From Sinisalibacter lacisalsi (lineage in GTDB: Bacteria > Pseudomonadota > Alphaproteobacteria > Rhodobacterales > Rhodobacteraceae): 64,000 nucleotides of DNA. Below are positions 10,706 through 18,833 of the stretch, piece after piece. Under the pieces are notes generated by a model. The model was not told the DNA's origin. It saw nothing but the letters and a program-made list of their open reading frames with translations, and ran no database searches. Made by a program: the position numbers and the translations under genes. The stretch lies in the NCBI RefSeq assembly GCF_014640115.1, contig NZ_BMGI01000006.1, forward strand, positions 186,001 to 250,000. Reading direction: 5' to 3'. Numbering within the stretch: position 1 is the first letter of the stretch; each line of letters starts with the position of its first letter.

Positions 10706-10842
10706 AACCAAGGCACGCCCCCCTGTCTTCTTGGGTCCAGAAATACCTCGGGGGTTTGGGGGTGGAATCCCCAAGGCCTGCGTGGCCTGAACGCAAACAA
10801 GTCGAGCGCGCCGCAGGCGCACATTGTGAAAGGGCCGCGTGA
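10702..10842 (+). CDS. 46-residue spacer ORF linking two permease genes
   Basis: The ATG overlaps the stop of permease 1 (ATGA) and the TGA overlaps the ATG of permease 2 (TGATG), leaving 46 codons open between them. The predicted peptide (MKPRHAPLSSWVQKYLGGLG...) is basic, has no recognised domain and is unlikely to be a selected protein. The DNA looks like an inserted intergenic element: it holds a 6-bp stem (10756-10761 with 10769-10774) and a GGGGGTTTGGGGG-like stretch of the kind repeated in Rhodobacterales genomes. A plausible role is to keep ribosomes travelling between the permeases. Whether it is translated is not shown. Confidence 0.35.
   Translation: MKPRHAPLSSWVQKYLGGLGVESPRPAWPERKQVERAAGAHCERAA
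10756..10774. repeat. Stem-loop in inserted permease spacer
   Basis: Inverted repeat TTGGGG / CCCCAA around a 7-nt loop, in the 136-bp spacer between the two permease genes. It resembles the G-rich intergenic palindromes common in Rhodobacterales, but no second copy was seen in this window. Confidence 0.45.
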
Positions 10843-11765
10843 TGGACCTCGGACAGATCAACCCGGTCCTGCTCGCCGCCTCGCTGATGGTGGCGGCCAC
10901 CCCGATCCTGCTGGCCGCGATCGGCGAGATGGTGGTGGAGAAAGCCGGCGTGCTGAACCTCGGGGTCGAAGGCATGATGATCACCGGCGCGGTGGTCGGC
11001 TTCGCCGTTGCGGTGAATTCCGGCAGCCCCGCAGCGGGATTCGTCGCCGCCGCGCTGGCGGGTGCGGGGCTCGCGCTGCTGTTCGGCCTGATCACCCAGG
11101 TGCTGAAGTCGAACCAGGTCGCCACCGGGCTGGGGCTCACGCTGTTCGGCCTCGGGCTGTCATCGCTGATCGGCAAACCCTACGAGGGGATCAAGGCGCC
11201 CTCGCTCGGCAAGCTCGACATTCCCCTGCTCTCCGACATCCCCGTGCTCGGACCTGTGCTGTTCCGCCACGATCCCATGGTCTACCTCTCGCTGCTGATC
11301 GTGCTCGGCGTCTGGGCCGGGCTGAAATACACCCGCGCGGGTCTTGTCTTGCGCGCGGTGGGCGAGAACCACACCGCCGCCCATGCGCTCGGCTACAAGG
11401 TGATCCGCGTGCGGCTCGCGGCGATCCTGTTCGGCGGCGCCTCGGCGGGCATGGGCGGGGCCTATCTCAGCCTCGTGCGGGTGCCCACCTGGGTCGAGGG
11501 GATGACCGCCGGCGCGGGCTGGATCGCGCTTGCCATCGTCGTCTTCGCCTCGTGGCGGGCGGGCCGAATTTTGCTCGGCGCCTATCTTTTCGGCGGCGTG
11601 AGCGTGTTGCAGCTCAACCTTCAGGCGGCGGGGGTGGCGATCCCGGTCGAATACCTCTCGATGTCGCCCTACCTTGTCACGATCCTCGTGCTGGTCATAA
11701 TCTCGCTGCGCGGCAACCACGGCGCGCCGGGCTCGCTCGGGCGGGTGTTCCATGCCTCGAGCTGA
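10842..11765 (+). CDS. ABC importer permease 2 (BPD_transp_2 family)
   Basis: A 307-residue inner-membrane permease, the smaller partner of the BMP-type importer. It shows LLAAIGEMVVEKAGVLNLGVEGMM at the N-terminus, the hallmark of this permease type, and about eight hydrophobic segments. A GTG directly precedes the ATG; the ATG at 10842 is preferred because it sits in a TGATG stop-start overlap with the spacer reading frame. With the ATPase, permease 1 and the binding protein it completes one importer. Confidence 0.92.
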   Translation: MDLGQINPVLLAASLMVAATPILLAAIGEMVVEKAGVLNLGVEGMMITGAVVGFAVAVNSGSPAAGFVAAALAGAGLALLFGLITQVLKSNQVATGLGLTLFGLGLSSLIGKPYEGIKAPSLGKLDIPLLSDIPVLGPVLFRHDPMVYLSLLIVLGVWAGLKYTRAGLVLRAVGENHTAAHALGYKVIRVRLAAILFGGASAGMGGAYLSLVRVPTWVEGMTAGAGWIALAIVVFASWRAGRILLGAYLFGGVSVLQLNLQAAGVAIPVEYLSMSPYLVTILVLVIISLRGNHGAPGSLGRVFHASS

Positions 11766-11796
11766 ACGTGAATCCGCGATGGGGGATCGCGGCATC

Positions 11797-11811
11797 GCAC
11801 CGCTTCGGTGC
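11797..11811 (+). other. Stem-loop between permease and binding-protein genes
   Basis: GCACCG-CTT-CGGTGC forms a 6-bp stem in the 110-bp gap before the binding-protein gene. There is no T-tract, so it is not a standard terminator. Hairpins here often stabilise or adjust the mRNA of the abundant binding protein; that role is only inferred. Confidence 0.35.
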
Positions 11812-11875
11812 CCAACCAAGGCGCCAGACCCGAGCGCCGTGAACAGAAACCTGACAACAAACCACGGAGACTGAC

Positions 11876-12952
11876 ATGAACCTTCTCAAAACCCTCGCAG
11901 TCGGCGCTGCCCTGGCCACCGGCGTCGCCGGCGCCGCGGTCGCGCAGGACAAGACCAAGGTGGGCTTCATCTACGTCGGCCCGATCGGCGACGGCGGCTG
12001 GACCTACGAGCACAACAAGGCCCGCCTGGCGGTTGAAGAGCACTACGGCGACGCGGTGGAAACGGTCTACCAGGAAAGCGTGCCCGAGGGCGCCGACGCC
12101 GAGCGCGCGATCACCCAGATGGCGCTTTCCGGCGCCGACCTGATCTTCACCACCTCCTTCGGCTTCATGGACGCGACCGTTGCCGTGGCCGAGAAATTCC
12201 CCGACGTGAAATTCGAGCACGCCACCGGCTACAAGACGGCCGACAACCTCGCGGTCTACTCCGCGCGGTTCTACGAGGGTCGCGCCGTGCAGGGCACCAT
12301 CGCCGGGCACCTGACGGAATCGAACATCGTCGGCTACATCGCCTCCTACCCGATCCCGGAAGTGATCCGCGGCATCAACTCGGCCTATATCCACGCCAAG
12401 AAGGTCAACCCCGATATCCAGTTCAAGATCATCTGGGCCTACACCTGGTTTGATCCGGCCAAGGAAGCCGACGCCGCCAAGGCGCTGATCGAGCAGGGCG
12501 CCGACGTGATCCTGCAGCACACCGACTCCACCGCGCCGCAGGCCGCCGCCGCCGAGGCCGGCAACGTCTACACCTTCGGCCAGGCCTCCGACATGATCGA
12601 ATACGCGCCGATGCCGCGGGTCTCCTCGATCATCGACGACTGGGCGCCCTACTACATCGAACGCGTGGGCGCCGTGATCGACGGCACCTGGGAAACCGCC
12701 GACACGTGGGACGGCATCGGCCCGGGCATGGTGGGCATCGGCGAGATCTCCGACGCCGTGCCGGCCGATGTGAAGGCCGAAGCGCTGGCGCTCAAGGACG
12801 CGATCGCGTCGGGCGAGTACCACCCCTTCACCGGCCCGCTCAACAAGCAGGACGGCTCGGTCTGGCTCGCCGAGGGCGAAACCGCCGACGACGGCACCCT
12901 GCTGGGCATGGATTTCTACGTCGAGGGCATCGAGGGCGAAATCCCCAACTGA
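11876..12952 (+). CDS. BMP-family ABC transporter substrate-binding protein
   Basis: A 358-residue periplasmic binding protein of the basic membrane protein (BmpA/PnrA) family, whose characterised members bind purine nucleosides. The signal peptide is about residues 1-24 (ending AGAAVAQ); there is no lipobox cysteine, so it should be soluble rather than a lipoprotein. The mature part starts DKTKVGFIYVGPIGDGGWTYEH, the family's conserved opening. It is the last gene of the xdh-transporter block and is followed by a strong terminator. A GGAG ribosome site lies about 7 bp before the ATG. Confidence 0.94.
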   Translation: MNLLKTLAVGAALATGVAGAAVAQDKTKVGFIYVGPIGDGGWTYEHNKARLAVEEHYGDAVETVYQESVPEGADAERAITQMALSGADLIFTTSFGFMDATVAVAEKFPDVKFEHATGYKTADNLAVYSARFYEGRAVQGTIAGHLTESNIVGYIASYPIPEVIRGINSAYIHAKKVNPDIQFKIIWAYTWFDPAKEADAAKALIEQGADVILQHTDSTAPQAAAAEAGNVYTFGQASDMIEYAPMPRVSSIIDDWAPYYIERVGAVIDGTWETADTWDGIGPGMVGIGEISDAVPADVKAEALALKDAIASGEYHPFTGPLNKQDGSVWLAEGETADDGTLLGMDFYVEGIEGEIPN

Positions 12953-12974
12953 TCGCTTGACGGCACGAGAACGA

Positions 12975-13005
12975 AAGGCCCCGCGCGGCGCGCGGGGCCT
13001 TTTTT
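12975..13005 (+). terminator. Rho-independent terminator after the BMP gene
   Basis: Stem GGCCCCGCGC / GCGCGGGGCC with a 3-nt loop followed by six T residues, 25 bp after the stop codon. It closes the xdh-importer unit. Confidence 0.92.
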
Positions 13006-13104
13006 CGTGGTGCGAGGCCCTGTCTGCTCCCGTGTGGCGACGGAAACTGCCGCGCCGCGCGTTTGATGTTCAGTAACCAAGGATCATCCAAGAGGAGCCA
13101 CGCT

Positions 13105-13875
13105 ATGAAACGCCACGCCAAGACATCGCTTCTGTCCGCCGCCATGCTCGCGCTCGCCCTGCCCGTCGCGGCGCTGGCACAGGCGCCGGGTGCGAACTTT
13201 TTCACCAACTGGGACACCGATGGCGACGGTCAGGTGACGCTTGAGGAAGTGCTCGAGCGCCGCGGCGACCTGTTCACCACCTTCGATACCAACGATGACG
13301 GCTATCTCTCGGCCGAGGAACTCGCCGACCACAACGCCATGCGCGATGCGATGCAAGACAACAACGCGCGCGGCCCGGGCGAAGGATACGGCCCCGGTCC
13401 GGGCATGGGGCAACCCGGCATGAGTCCGCGCGGGCCGATGATGCAGGCACCCGGGCAAGGCTACGGCCCAATGCAGGGCTACGGCTACCGGATGCCGCAC
13501 CCGGGTTGGGGCTATGGCCAGCCGAACCCTGGCTGGGGCACCGCGCCGGGTTGGGGCCAGCCGCAAGGTTACGGCCCGCAGCAAGGTTGGGGGCCGCAGC
13601 AAGGCTGGGGCCAACCGCAGGGCATGATGCAACCCGGATGGGGCCAACCTCAGGGCATGGGCCCCGGCGGCGGCATGGGATGGCAACCGGGTCAGCAGGG
13701 AACCGGGCCGCAGGCCATGCAGGAACGGATGGCCGGCGCGCTTGATGCCGACGGCGATGGCCGGATCAGCCTTGACGAATTCGTCAAGGCCGGCGAGGCC
13801 TGGCTGCCGCGCTTCGACCGCAACCGCGACGGCGTGGTGAACACGCAGGATTTCCCCTCCGTCCCGCAACAATGA
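13105..13875 (+). CDS. Secreted EF-hand protein with Gly/Pro/Gln-rich middle
   Basis: A 256-residue protein with a signal peptide (about 1-26, ending AALAQA). Four EF-hand loops are readable: D37-E48 (DTDGDGQVTLEE), D61-E72 (DTNDDGYLSAEE), D214-E225 (DADGDGRISLDE) and D238-D249 (DRNRDGVVNTQD). Between the two pairs lies about 115 residues of repeats rich in GWGQPQG, GYGP and methionine, probably disordered. The ATG at 13105 follows AGAGGAG; the upstream open frame lacks a signal peptide. Calcium binding is expected from the loops; the physiological role is unknown. A terminator follows, so it is probably monocistronic. Confidence 0.88.
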   Translation: MKRHAKTSLLSAAMLALALPVAALAQAPGANFFTNWDTDGDGQVTLEEVLERRGDLFTTFDTNDDGYLSAEELADHNAMRDAMQDNNARGPGEGYGPGPGMGQPGMSPRGPMMQAPGQGYGPMQGYGYRMPHPGWGYGQPNPGWGTAPGWGQPQGYGPQQGWGPQQGWGQPQGMMQPGWGQPQGMGPGGGMGWQPGQQGTGPQAMQERMAGALDADGDGRISLDEFVKAGEAWLPRFDRNRDGVVNTQDFPSVPQQ

Positions 13876-13910
13876 TCCCCGAGGCACCGCGGCAACGCCC
13901 CGCCCGGTGC

Positions 13911-13944
13911 AGGCCCCGCGCTCCCCGGCGCGGGGCCTTTTCTT
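13911..13944 (+). terminator. Rho-independent terminator after the EF-hand gene
   Basis: Stem GGCCCCGCGC / GCGCGGGGCC around a short loop followed by TTTTCTTT. The next gene starts only about 30 bp further on, so its promoter may overlap this region. Confidence 0.85.
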
Positions 13945-13972
13945 TGCTGTCGGCCCGTGGCAGCCTGCAGGG

Positions 13973-15046
13973 ATGGACGACTTCCTGATCATCGGCGGCG
14001 GCATCGCCGGCACCTCCGCAGGCGCCCGGCTGGCGGCACTCGGCCGGGTCACCTTGCTGGAAGCGGAAGACGGGCTCGGCCATCACGCCTCGGGCCGCTC
14101 GGCGGCGCTGTTCGAACAGCAATACGGGCTGGCCTCGACCGTCGCCCTGTCGCGCGCCTCGGCCGATTATCACGCCCACGCCAACGGCGGCGTGCTCAGC
14201 CCGCGCGGGATCATGTTCATCGCCGGCGACGGCGAGGAGAAAGCACTTGCCGCCGACATCGCCAATATCGGCCTGCATCCCATCGACGTCGACGAGGCCC
14301 GCACCATGGTGCCGGTGCTCAATCCGCAGGCCGTCCGCCTCGCCGCCTGGCACGAAGAGGCATGGGACATCGACACCGACCGGCTGATCCAGACCTTCGC
14401 CCGCGAGATCCGGGCGAACGGCGAGGTGGTGACCGGCGCGCAAGTGACCGCGATCCGGCGCATCCCGACCGGCTGGGAAGTGGAGGCCCGCGGCGAAACC
14501 TACACGGCCCGCAAGCTGGTGAACGCGGCCGGCGCCTGGGCCGACACGATCGCGCGGATGGCCGGGATACCCCCCATCGGCTTCACCCCCAAGCGCCGTT
14601 CGATGGCGCGCGTCGCCGCCCCCGAGGGCCATGACGTGCGCGGCTGGCCGATGGTCGTCGGCGCCGGCGAGACGTGGTACATGAAACCCGACGCGGGCGC
14701 GCTGCTGATCTCTCCCGCCGATGCAGAGCCGGTCGAGCCGCACGACGCCTGGGCCGACGACATGGTGCTGGCAACCGGTATCGCCGGCTGGGAGGCGCAT
14801 GTGACCACGCCGGTGACCCGGATGCTCGCCAACTGGGCGGGCCTGCGCACCTTCTCGCCCGATGGCAACCTGGTGATCGGCCCTGCGCCGCAAGACCGCG
14901 ATTTCCTCTGGTGCGCGGGCCAGGGCGGCTACGGTTTCCAGACCGCCCCCGCCGCGAGCCGGTTGCTGGCCGATCTGGTTGCGGATCGCCCGCCAGAGAT
15001 CGACGCCGAAACCCGCGCCGCCCTCGATCCGGCCCGCTTCGGGTGA
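13973..15046 (+). CDS. FAD-dependent oxidoreductase, DAO family
   Basis: A 357-residue flavoprotein of the D-amino-acid oxidase superfamily. The dinucleotide fold is at the N-terminus (DFLIIGGGIAGTSAGARLA), followed by HHASGRSAALFEQQYG, where the family contacts the flavin. GQGGYGFQTAPAASRLLADL closes the FAD site near the C-terminus. The start was taken at the ATG at 13973, which begins exactly at the Rossmann strand. The substrate cannot be read from the sequence; glycine oxidase, sarcosine oxidase or D-amino acid dehydrogenase types are all possible. It precedes the acetyltransferase gene by 149 bp. Confidence 0.88.
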   Translation: MDDFLIIGGGIAGTSAGARLAALGRVTLLEAEDGLGHHASGRSAALFEQQYGLASTVALSRASADYHAHANGGVLSPRGIMFIAGDGEEKALAADIANIGLHPIDVDEARTMVPVLNPQAVRLAAWHEEAWDIDTDRLIQTFAREIRANGEVVTGAQVTAIRRIPTGWEVEARGETYTARKLVNAAGAWADTIARMAGIPPIGFTPKRRSMARVAAPEGHDVRGWPMVVGAGETWYMKPDAGALLISPADAEPVEPHDAWADDMVLATGIAGWEAHVTTPVTRMLANWAGLRTFSPDGNLVIGPAPQDRDFLWCAGQGGYGFQTAPAASRLLADLVADRPPEIDAETRAALDPARFG

Positions 15047-15089
15047 CGCGAGATTGACGTTACGGCACCACGGCGCAAGCGCGCCCGTG

Positions 15090-15103
15090 TTGACCGATAT
15101 CAA
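15090..15103 (+). promoter_or_regulatory. Candidate FNR/CRP-type operator before the acetyltransferase gene
   Basis: TTGACCGATATCAA matches the FNR-family dyad TTGAT-N4-ATCAA at nine of ten fixed bases. It lies 93 bp before the start codon of the acetyltransferase gene, a position suited to activation. Rhodobacterales carry FnrL and Dnr/NnrR regulators that bind such sites. No binding data are available. Confidence 0.5.
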
Positions 15104-15195
15104 AGACCCGCTTGCGCTCGTGGGGCATCCCGCCCACACGGGGAGGATCGAGCAAGCCAACCGGGCGCGCATCGCCCGGCCCAAGGAGAGTGAAC

Positions 15196-17877
15196 ATGGA
15201 CGCCAACCCCCTTGCGAAGATGATGAATCCGCGCTCCGTCGCCGTCTACGGGGCCTCGGAAAGCGGCAAGAGCGTTGGCAGTCTCGTGTTCGCCAACCTG
15301 CGCGCCGATGGTTTCGCCGGGCCGATCTACCCGATCAACCCGAAATACAAGAAGGTGGGCGGGCTCACCTGCTATCCCAGCATTCTCGATGTCGGCGAGG
15401 AGGTCGATCTCGCGGTGATCGCCACGCCGGCGCGCACCGTGCCCGGCATCATCCGCGATCTCGGCGAGGCGGGCACGAAGAACGCCATCATCCTGTCGGC
15501 GGGCTTCGGCGAGGGCGGGGGTGACGGCGCCGACGAGGAAAAAGAGCTGATCGCCGCGGCCCAGCGCGCCGGCGTGCGCTTCATGGGGCCCAACTGCGTT
15601 GGCCTCGTGCGGCCCTGGAACAACATGAACGCCACCTTCCTGCGCGCGGGCACACCGAAGGGCCGGATCGCGCTGATCAGCCAGTCGGGCGCGCTCAACT
15701 CGGCGATTTCCGACTGGGCCGGGCCGCATCACCTCGGGTTTTCCGCCCTGGTCAGCCTCGGCAACTCGACGAATATCGACTTCGGCGACGTGATGCAGTT
15801 TCTCGCCACCGACCCGCACACCGACGCGATCCTGCTCTATGTCGAGGGCATTCGGAACGCGCCCAGTTTTCTCTCGGCGATGAAGGCGACGACGCGGCTC
15901 AAGCCGGTGATCGTGCTGAAATCGGGCCGCCATGCCTCAAGCTCGGCGGCGGCGGCCACGCATACCGGCGCCCTGATGGGCACCGACACGGTGTTTGACG
16001 CCGCATTGGAGCGCACCGGGGCGGTGCGCGCGCTCTCCTTCGGCCAGCTCTTCGCGGCGGCCGAGATTCTCAGTTCCAACAAGCGCGCGGCGGGCAACAG
16101 GCTCGCCATCGTCACCAACGGCGGCGGTGCGGGCGTGCTTGCCGCCGACCGCGCGGGCGATACGCGGGTGGATCTCGCCAAGCTCTCGCCCAAGACGATC
16201 GAGGCGCTCGACAAGGTGCTGCCGCGCTACTGGAGCCACGGCAACCCGGTGGACGTGCTCGGCGACGCGGGCGCGAAGGAATACGGCGCGGCGGTGAAGG
16301 CGGTCTATGACGATCCGAACGTCGACGGGCTGCTCGTGCTGCTCACGCCGCAGGCGATGACCGAGGCCACCGCCATCGCCCGGGCGGTGATCGACGCGCT
16401 GCCGAAAAAGCGCACCAAGCCCTTGCTTGCGAGTTTCATGGGGGAAACCTCGGTGGCCGAGGCGCGCGAATTGCTCTCGTCGAACGGGATTCCCGATTTC
16501 GCCACGCCCGAACCGGCGGTGTCGGCGTTTTCCTACCTCGCCCAGCATCATCGCAACCGCCGGCTGGCGCTCGAAACCCCCTCGCCGCTGTCGGAGACCC
16601 ATCACCCCGATCTCGAAGGCGCACGGATGATCGTCGACGCCGTGCTCGCGGAAGACCGCGACATGCTGTCGGACGTCGAGTCGAAGGCGCTGATGCGTGC
16701 CTTCCACATCCCGATCAACCTGACCGTCGAGGCCGACAGCGAAGCCGAGACGCTTGTGGCGGCCGAAACGGTGGGCTTTCCCGTCGCGGTGAAGATCAAC
16801 TCGCCCGACATTTCGCACAAGTCCGACGTCGGCGGCGTGCGGATCAACATTTCCGATGCCGCAGAGGTGAAACGCGCGTTCCGCGCCATCGTCGACTCCG
16901 CGAAGAAGGCCCGGCCCAATGCGCGGATCAAGGGCGTGACCGTCGAGGCCATGGCCAAGGTCACCGACGGGCGCGAACTGGTGATCGGCGCCAGCCGCGA
17001 CAAGGTGTTCGGACCCACCATCCTGTTCGGCGCCGGCGGCACCATGGTGGAGGTTCTGAAAGACAGCGCCGTCGCCCTGCCGCCGCTGAACTCGGTGCTG
17101 GCCGACCGGCTGATCAACCGCACCCGCGTGTCGCGCCTGCTCGACGCCTTCCGCGACAGGGCCGCCGTCGACCGCGAGGCGGTGATCGACGTGCTGATGC
17201 GGGTGTCCGACCTCGTGTGCGAACTGCCGCAGGTGGTGGAGCTTGATATCAACCCGCTCTTCGCAGGCCCCGACGGGGTGCTGGCGGTGGATGCCCGGGT
17301 GCGCGTGGCCCGCCCGCCGGCGCGCGACGGGCGCTACGATCACGTGTCGATCCACCCCTACCCGCGCCACCTCGTGCGCGAGGATTACCTAACCGATGGC
17401 ACGCCGCTGATCATCCGTCCGATCCGCCCCGAAGACGCCGAGAGCGAGCAGACCTTCGTGCGCGAGCTTTCCGACGAGGCCAAGATGTTCCGCTTCATGG
17501 GCTCGATGAACGAGCTTTCGCCGGAGATGCTGGTGCAGTTCACCCAGATCGACTACCGCCGAGAGATGGCGATGGTGGCGATGGTGCAGCGCGGCAAAAG
17601 CTCGCAGCAGGTGGGCGTGGCGCGCTACGTCATCAACCCTGACGGCCGCAGCTGCGAGTTCGCCATCGTGGTGAACGACAAGGTCCAGCACCAGGGCATC
17701 GGCACGCGGCTGATGAAGGCGCTGTTCGGCGCCGCGCGCGATCACGGCATGACGGTGATGGAGGGCACGGTGCTCAGGAACAACGCCCCGATGCTGAAGC
17801 TGATGCACGAGCTCGGCTTCACCCAGCGCATGGACCCCGACGATCCCGAACTGGTGCTCGTCGAGCGTTACCTCTGA
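15196..17877 (+). CDS. pat: Acyl-CoA synthetase-like/GNAT protein lysine acetyltransferase
   Basis: An 893-residue protein with the Pat/PatZ architecture. Residues about 10-130 are a CoA-binding domain (SVAVYGASESGKSVGSL), 150-470 the succinyl-CoA-ligase-like part, about 485-710 an ATP-grasp domain (VKINSPDISHKSDVGGV), and 735-893 a GNAT acetyltransferase (pyrophosphate loop QHQGIGTRL). His256 in ATHTGALMG is where NDP-forming acyl-CoA synthetases carry the phosphohistidine, so some synthetase activity cannot be excluded. The start at 15196 follows AAGGAGAG. A deacetylase gene starts 12 bp after the stop. Known relatives acetylate acetyl-CoA synthetase and similar enzymes. Confidence 0.88.
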   Translation: MDANPLAKMMNPRSVAVYGASESGKSVGSLVFANLRADGFAGPIYPINPKYKKVGGLTCYPSILDVGEEVDLAVIATPARTVPGIIRDLGEAGTKNAIILSAGFGEGGGDGADEEKELIAAAQRAGVRFMGPNCVGLVRPWNNMNATFLRAGTPKGRIALISQSGALNSAISDWAGPHHLGFSALVSLGNSTNIDFGDVMQFLATDPHTDAILLYVEGIRNAPSFLSAMKATTRLKPVIVLKSGRHASSSAAAATHTGALMGTDTVFDAALERTGAVRALSFGQLFAAAEILSSNKRAAGNRLAIVTNGGGAGVLAADRAGDTRVDLAKLSPKTIEALDKVLPRYWSHGNPVDVLGDAGAKEYGAAVKAVYDDPNVDGLLVLLTPQAMTEATAIARAVIDALPKKRTKPLLASFMGETSVAEARELLSSNGIPDFATPEPAVSAFSYLAQHHRNRRLALETPSPLSETHHPDLEGARMIVDAVLAEDRDMLSDVESKALMRAFHIPINLTVEADSEAETLVAAETVGFPVAVKINSPDISHKSDVGGVRINISDAAEVKRAFRAIVDSAKKARPNARIKGVTVEAMAKVTDGRELVIGASRDKVFGPTILFGAGGTMVEVLKDSAVALPPLNSVLADRLINRTRVSRLLDAFRDRAAVDREAVIDVLMRVSDLVCELPQVVELDINPLFAGPDGVLAVDARVRVARPPARDGRYDHVSIHPYPRHLVREDYLTDGTPLIIRPIRPEDAESEQTFVRELSDEAKMFRFMGSMNELSPEMLVQFTQIDYRREMAMVAMVQRGKSSQQVGVARYVINPDGRSCEFAIVVNDKVQHQGIGTRLMKALFGAARDHGMTVMEGTVLRNNAPMLKLMHELGFTQRMDPDDPELVLVERYL

Positions 17878-17889
17878 AGGGAAACCCGA

Positions 17890-18813
17890 ATGCTGGGCTT
17901 CATCTCACACTACGAATGCCACGACCACGTGACCGGCGATCTGCACCCAGATGCGCCGGTGCGGCTGGAGGCGATCACCAACCAGCTGATCGCCTCGGGC
18001 ATGGATTACGTGCTGCGCCATTACGATGCGCCGAAGGTCAGCCGCGCCGATCTCGAACGGGTGCACGACGCGGATTATCTCGACCGGGTTTACGCGATGG
18101 CGCCCGCGAAGGGCGCAGCCCCCGTGGAGATCGACGGCGACACGGTGATGAGCCCGGGCACGCTCGCCGCCGCCGAACGCGCGGCGGGGGCCGGGGTGCT
18201 CGCCGTCGACCTCGTGATGCAGGGCGAGGTGAACCCGGTGTTCTGCGCCGTCCGCCCGCCCGGCCACCACGCGGTGCGCGGGCAGGCGATGGGGTTTTGC
18301 CTGTTCAACAACATCGCGGTGGCGGCGGCCCATGCGATGGAGGTGCATGGGCTGAAACGGGTGGCGATCGTGGATTTCGACGTGCACCACGGCAACGGCA
18401 CCGAGGATATCTTCAAAGCCGACAAGCGGGTGCTGTTCTGTTCCTCGTTCCAGCATCCTTTCTACCCCTTCACCGGCCACGAGAAGGAAACCGAAAACCT
18501 CGTCGACGTGCCGCTGCCCGCCGGAGCCGGATCGAAAGAGTTTCGCGCTGCGATCACGGATCACTGGCTGCCGCACCTCGACAGTTTCGCCCCCGAGATG
18601 CTGTTCATCTCCGCCGGGTTCGACGCCCACGTGGCCGACGACATGTCATCGCTCGCGCTCACCGATGACGATTACGGCTGGCTCACCGGCGAGCTCGTGA
18701 AGATCGCCGAGCGCCATGCGCAGGGGCGAATCGTGTCGATGCTCGAAGGCGGCTACGAGCCGCACGCGCTCGGCCGTTCGGTGGTGCGCCACCTCGACGT
18801 TCTGCTGGGGTAG
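17890..18813 (+). CDS. Zinc-dependent deacetylase, histone deacetylase family
   Basis: A 307-residue class II histone-deacetylase-like amidohydrolase. The active site is complete: His126-His127 (RPPGHHA), zinc ligands Asp164 and His166 in DFDVHHGNG, Asp245 in SAGFDAH, and the transition-state tyrosine Tyr289 in EGGYEPHAL. It lies 12 bp after the protein acetyltransferase gene on the same strand, so it probably removes acetyl groups added by that enzyme, as AcuC and LdaA do elsewhere. Acetylpolyamine hydrolysis is the main alternative. Confidence 0.9.
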   Translation: MLGFISHYECHDHVTGDLHPDAPVRLEAITNQLIASGMDYVLRHYDAPKVSRADLERVHDADYLDRVYAMAPAKGAAPVEIDGDTVMSPGTLAAAERAAGAGVLAVDLVMQGEVNPVFCAVRPPGHHAVRGQAMGFCLFNNIAVAAAHAMEVHGLKRVAIVDFDVHHGNGTEDIFKADKRVLFCSSFQHPFYPFTGHEKETENLVDVPLPAGAGSKEFRAAITDHWLPHLDSFAPEMLFISAGFDAHVADDMSSLALTDDDYGWLTGELVKIAERHAQGRIVSMLEGGYEPHALGRSVVRHLDVLLG

Positions 18814-18833
18814 GCGCGCCGCGGCCAGGGCGC

